Shown here: piece by piece, positions 7,631 through 9,524 of the stretch | Numbering within the stretch: position 1 is the first letter of the stretch | Layout of the letters: each line of letters starts with the position of its first letter | Source of the DNA: DASZZX01 sp036260415 | Lineage (GTDB): Bacteria; Actinomycetota; Nitriliruptoria; Nitriliruptorales; JAHWKO01 | Direction: 5' to 3' | NCBI GenBank assembly: GCA_036260415.1 | Contig: DASZZX010000384.1 | Location: 1-9,524 of the forward strand | Length of the DNA: 9,524 nucleotides | Translations under genes and position numbers: made by a program | Notes under the pieces: generated by a model | The model's input: only the letters and a program-made list of their open reading frames with translations | What the model was told of the DNA's origin: nothing | Databases searched by the model: none

Positions 7631-7754
7631 CCGCCCCGCGCAGACCGCCCCGCGCAGACCGCCCCGCGCAGACCGCGCCGGACAGACCGCGCCGGACAGA
7701 CCGCGCCGACAGACCGCGCCGGACAGACCGCGCCGGACAGACCGCGCCGGACAG
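7631..7754. repeat. 14-bp tandem repeat array upstream of rarA
   Basis: Nine back-to-back units. Three copies of CCGCCCCGCGCAGA (7631-7672) are followed by six of the variant CCGCGCCGGACAGA (7673-7754). One of these lacks a G (7701-7713, 13 bp) and the last is incomplete. Because 14 is not a multiple of three, the array is not a coding repeat. It sits 21 bp upstream of the rarA start codon, where copy-number change could alter promoter spacing. Uniform blocks of one variant followed by the other indicate expansion by slippage or unequal exchange. Confidence 0.9.
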
Positions 7755-7775
7755 CCGCCCCCATCAGCCGGCCAG

Positions 7776-8122
7776 CCCGACCGCCCACCCTCGAACGTGC
7801 GTCGTGACGGTCACCCACGCCCGCAAGGACGCACGATCCACGGACCTCCACCGATCGTGCGTCCCCTCGGTCACCGACGCCCGCAAGGACGCACCATCCA
7901 CGTGACCCGGGCCCACGGGTACCGGGCAACCGCCACACGCCCCGACCGCCCACCCTCGAACGTGCGTCGTGACGGTCACCCACGCCCGCAAGGACGCACG
8001 ATCCACGGACCTCCACCGATCGTGCGTCGCCCCGGTCACCGACGCCCGCAAGGACGCACGATCCACGGACCTCCACCGATCGTGCATCGTGACGGTCACC
8101 GGCGACCGTTGGACGGCCACGC
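7776..8122. repeat. Left array of 44-bp palindromic elements
   Basis: Full-length copies lie at 7794-7837, 7854-7897, 7959-8002 and 8019-8062, and a half copy at 8079-8122. Each full copy begins with (A)TCGTGCG or AACGTGCG and ends with CGCACGAT (one has CGCACCAT), exactly 44 bp in all. Neighbouring copies are separated by the same 16-bp sequence (7838-7853, 8003-8018, 8063-8078), giving a 60-bp period. Facing arms of neighbours, GACGCACGATC and GATCGTGCGTC, form an 11-bp inverted pair around a 14-base loop. A direct duplication with a 165-bp offset (about 7776-7904 and 7941-8069) explains the pairing of copies. The rightmost copy keeps its left half and the inner stem but lacks the outer right arm; it ends about 6 bp from the stop codon of the next gene. 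Confidence 0.9.
8079..8109 (+). repeat. Left member of an inverted repeat bracketing the nuclease-like gene
   Basis: Read on the minus strand, this 31-bp stretch matches 9260-9290 at 29 of 31 bases, including an unbroken 17-bp match. It matches 9454-9484 equally well. It lies 18 bp beyond the stop codon of the nuclease-like gene. No target-site duplication is visible outside the pair. Confidence 0.8.
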
Positions 8123-8127
8123 TCCTG

Positions 8128-9048
8128 TCAGCCGGGCCAGCCCCTGGCCACCAGCTCGTCGCGCACCTCGGCGAGGAACCCGTCCAGGTCGTGCTCGAAG
8201 CGCTCCCAACCGACCCAGATGATCGCGTAGCCGGTCCCACGCAGCGTGTTGCGCCGACGGATGTCCCGGTCGAGATGGCGCCGAGAGTTGTGCGCCCCGA
8301 AGCCTTCGCACTCCACCCCCACGCGGTACGGCTGGTAGGTGATGTCTGGATGGACCACGACGCCGTTGCGGGCGGTGACGGCCGCGGGGACCGGATCGGG
8401 CGCCATGCCGGCGGCCGTCAGAGCGCCCCGCACGTGGTACACGAAGATCGAATCGCACGCCTCCGGAGCCAACTCGTGCAGCAACGTTCGCAGACGGGGC
8501 ATGCCCGGCGACCCTCGCAGCGCGAACGTCTTGTCCAGCACACGCGGGTACCGGACCAGGCCACGTTGGTTCGCGTCGATGAGATGCCCTCGTAGCACGC
8601 CGGTGCGTGTGCCTTCCGCGAGGTCGCAGAAGCTCCGTTCGGCACTGGTGCAGGGCAGATGGCGCGCCCGCACCACTTCACGGTCGGTGATCGTGCGGCT
8701 ACGCGAGACGTGCACGTGCGAGCCGAGGTCGGGCACGCCCTTGCCGTACGGAACGAGCAGCTCGACTCCCGCCGCCGGGCGATCGACGATGCCCAGCAGA
8801 TAGGCCGCCGTCCACCTCGCTGCCACCGCATGGTCGCCGGCCGCCAGCAGGGCGGCGCTGACGCGGCGCTCGTAAGTGTTCCCCGCCCCGGGGAGGATCG
8901 TCACGCCACGGTGCGGTCGAGGCCATTCTTCGCGCCGCGCCCGCCTCATCAACGACGAGGAGGACACACCGAACGGCTCGCACTGGCGCACGTGGACAGC
9001 TCCGTGCTGGAACACGGTGGCGTGGCGGATCAGCTGCGGCCAGCCCAT
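8128..9048 (-). CDS. AbiEi-like winged helix plus DUF559/Vsr-like nuclease-domain protein
   Basis: A 306-residue protein with two recognisable parts. Residues about 5-60 (HATVFQHGAVHVRQCEPFGV, then SLMRRARREEWPRPHRGVTILPG) match the winged-helix domain of AbiEi-family antitoxins. Residues about 228-306 match the DUF559/Vsr-type PD-(D/E)xK fold: HPD with D235, VECEG with E246 and E248, H253, LDRDIRRRN with D262, then YAIIWVGW near 274-281. The middle part (about 60-225) is family-like but without motifs I can name. Proteins of this layout are common, often as many paralogues, in actinobacteria; no function is established. Nuclease activity is inferred only from the fold. The usual AbiE toxin partner (a nucleotidyltransferase) is absent from the window. 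The start is ATG at 9048, without a good Shine-Dalgarno. The gene stands alone between palindrome arrays and interrupts the region upstream of rarA. Confidence 0.85.
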   Translation of the reverse strand: MGWPQLIRHATVFQHGAVHVRQCEPFGVSSSSLMRRARREEWPRPHRGVTILPGAGNTYERRVSAALLAAGDHAVAARWTAAYLLGIVDRPAAGVELLVPYGKGVPDLGSHVHVSRSRTITDREVVRARHLPCTSAERSFCDLAEGTRTGVLRGHLIDANQRGLVRYPRVLDKTFALRGSPGMPRLRTLLHELAPEACDSIFVYHVRGALTAAGMAPDPVPAAVTARNGVVVHPDITYQPYRVGVECEGFGAHNSRRHLDRDIRRRNTLRGTGYAIIWVGWERFEHDLDGFLAEVRDELVARGWPG

Positions 9049-9103
9049 GAGGACGCAGCCTGGTCCGTCGGCGCGGTCGCGTCAGGAGGGCCTTCCCTGA
9101 GCT

Positions 9104-9112
9104 TGTGGATAG
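9104..9112 (+). promoter_or_regulatory. DnaA-box-like 9-mer
   Basis: TGTGGATAG differs by one base from TGTGGATAA, the complement of the DnaA box TTATCCACA. It lies 56 bp upstream of the start of the nuclease-like gene and at the left edge of the 194-bp repeat. A single box is weak evidence; it may be chance or part of this gene family's upstream region. Confidence 0.3.
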
Positions 9113-9175
9113 CCGTGGGCCGTTCGGCGCGGGTCCGGGCAAACGGTCGAGGCAGCAGCCGACCCGGATAGCTGC

Positions 9176-9484
9176 ATCGTGCGCGCTCACGGTCAGCGGT
9201 GACCGCCACGACGCACGATCACGGGGGCCGCCCGCCGCCCCACTGCATCGTGCGCGCTCACGGTCGCCGGTGACCGCCACGACGCACGATCGTCGGATGG
9301 CGGGGGCCGTGGGCCGTTCGGCGCGGGTCCCGGCAGACGGTCGAGGCAGCAGCCGACCCGGATAGCTGCATCGTGCGCGCTCACGGTCAGCGGTGACCGC
9401 CACGACGCACGATCACGGGGGCCGCCTGCCGCCCCACTGCATCGTGCGCGCTCACGGTCGCCGGTGACCGCCACGACGCACGAT
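9176..9484. repeat. Right array of 44-bp palindromic elements
   Basis: Four copies lie at 9176-9219, 9247-9290, 9370-9413 and 9441-9484. Each has a fully symmetric plan: ATCGTGCG, 6 bases, CGGTCA (or CGGTCG), 4 bases, TGACCG, 6 bases, CGCACGAT. The outer arms (8 bp) and inner arms (5-6 bp) are complementary and the two 6-base spacers between them are not. Each copy could therefore fold as a two-stage stem with a 6/6 internal loop, or be bound by a dimer contacting two half-sites. Spacing between copies alternates between 27 and 79 bp. Confidence 0.9.
9260..9290 (-). repeat. Right member of the inverted repeat bracketing the nuclease-like gene
   Basis: This is the right-hand 31 bases of the 44-bp element at 9247-9290 and pairs in inverted orientation with 8079-8109. 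The outer edges of the pair are 1212 bp apart and enclose only one gene. Because the right array is tandemly duplicated, the identical stretch 9454-9484 is an equally good partner. Confidence 0.75.
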
Positions 9485-9524
9485 CGTCGGATGGCGGGGG
9501 CCGTGGGCCGTTCGGCGCGGGTCC

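Larger units (their letters stand above)
9112..9524. repeat. 194-bp tandem repeat, running off the window
   Basis: Unit 1 is 9112-9305, unit 2 is 9306-9499, and a third starts at 9500 and is cut by the window edge after 25 bases. Units 1 and 2 differ at only three positions by my count, so the duplication is recent or kept uniform. Each unit carries two copies of the 44-bp palindromic element plus about 60 bp of unrelated sequence beginning GCCGTGGGCCGTTCGGCG. No gene is seen in this stretch on either strand; open frames through it are by-products of repetition and GC content. Confidence 0.95.

Noticed and set aside
6080..7807. Plus-strand open frame opposite rarA
   Set aside because: Antisense of a gene with complete AAA+ motifs; it runs into the 14-bp repeats and has no family-like content.
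7794..8122. CRISPR array
   Set aside because: The period is regular, but the sequences between repeats are identical, and the repeat is a 44-bp palindrome with no cas gene nearby.
7969..8595. Plus-strand protein translated from the palindrome array into the nuclease-like gene
   Set aside because: It begins inside repeats and continues antisense to a gene with recognisable domains.
8690..8697. Copy of the element arm ATCGTGCG inside the nuclease-like gene
   Set aside because: Only the 8-mer arm is present, without the matching right arm at the right distance. A single 8-mer in GC-rich coding DNA can be chance.

Overview
The window is high-GC DNA, most likely from an actinobacterium. All seven supported genes lie on the minus strand, so transcription runs from right to left. 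The order rarA, DUF948 protein, small membrane protein, alaS, ruvX, mltG, aroE is the conserved actinobacterial housekeeping cluster (Streptomyces and Mycobacterium carry recognisable versions). The species cannot be fixed from the sequence alone.

Positions 1-7609 hold the housekeeping block. From the 5' end of the transcript it encodes RarA (AAA+ ATPase at stalled forks, with an unusual 109-residue low-complexity tail), a DUF948-type membrane protein, a small single-pass membrane protein, AlaS, RuvX/YqgF, MltG and AroE (3' end cut off by the window edge). Genes overlap by 1-4 bases or are separated by 3-38 bases, except for a 192-bp repeat-rich gap between the DUF948 gene and the small membrane protein gene. 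The genes look co-transcribed but serve different processes: replication-fork repair, tRNA charging, rRNA/Holliday-junction processing, peptidoglycan chain termination and aromatic amino-acid synthesis.

Positions 7610-9524 are an accessory segment. A single gene (8128-9048) encodes a 306-residue protein with an AbiEi-like winged helix at the N-terminus and a DUF559/Vsr-like nuclease domain at the C-terminus. It is bracketed by arrays of a 44-bp palindromic element with outer arms ATCGTGCG and CGCACGAT. There are four full copies and one half copy on the left and four copies on the right. The right copies lie in a 194-bp tandem repeat that continues past the window edge. The left copy nearest the gene is the inverted complement of the right copies (29 of 31 bases), so the gene sits between imperfect inverted repeats about 1.2 kb apart. 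A separate 14-bp tandem array lies just upstream of rarA.

The nuclease-like gene with its palindrome arrays is the part of the window least explained by known systems. It could be a mobile element, a nuclease and its DNA target sites, or an AbiEi-like regulator with multiplied operators. The sequence alone does not decide between these.
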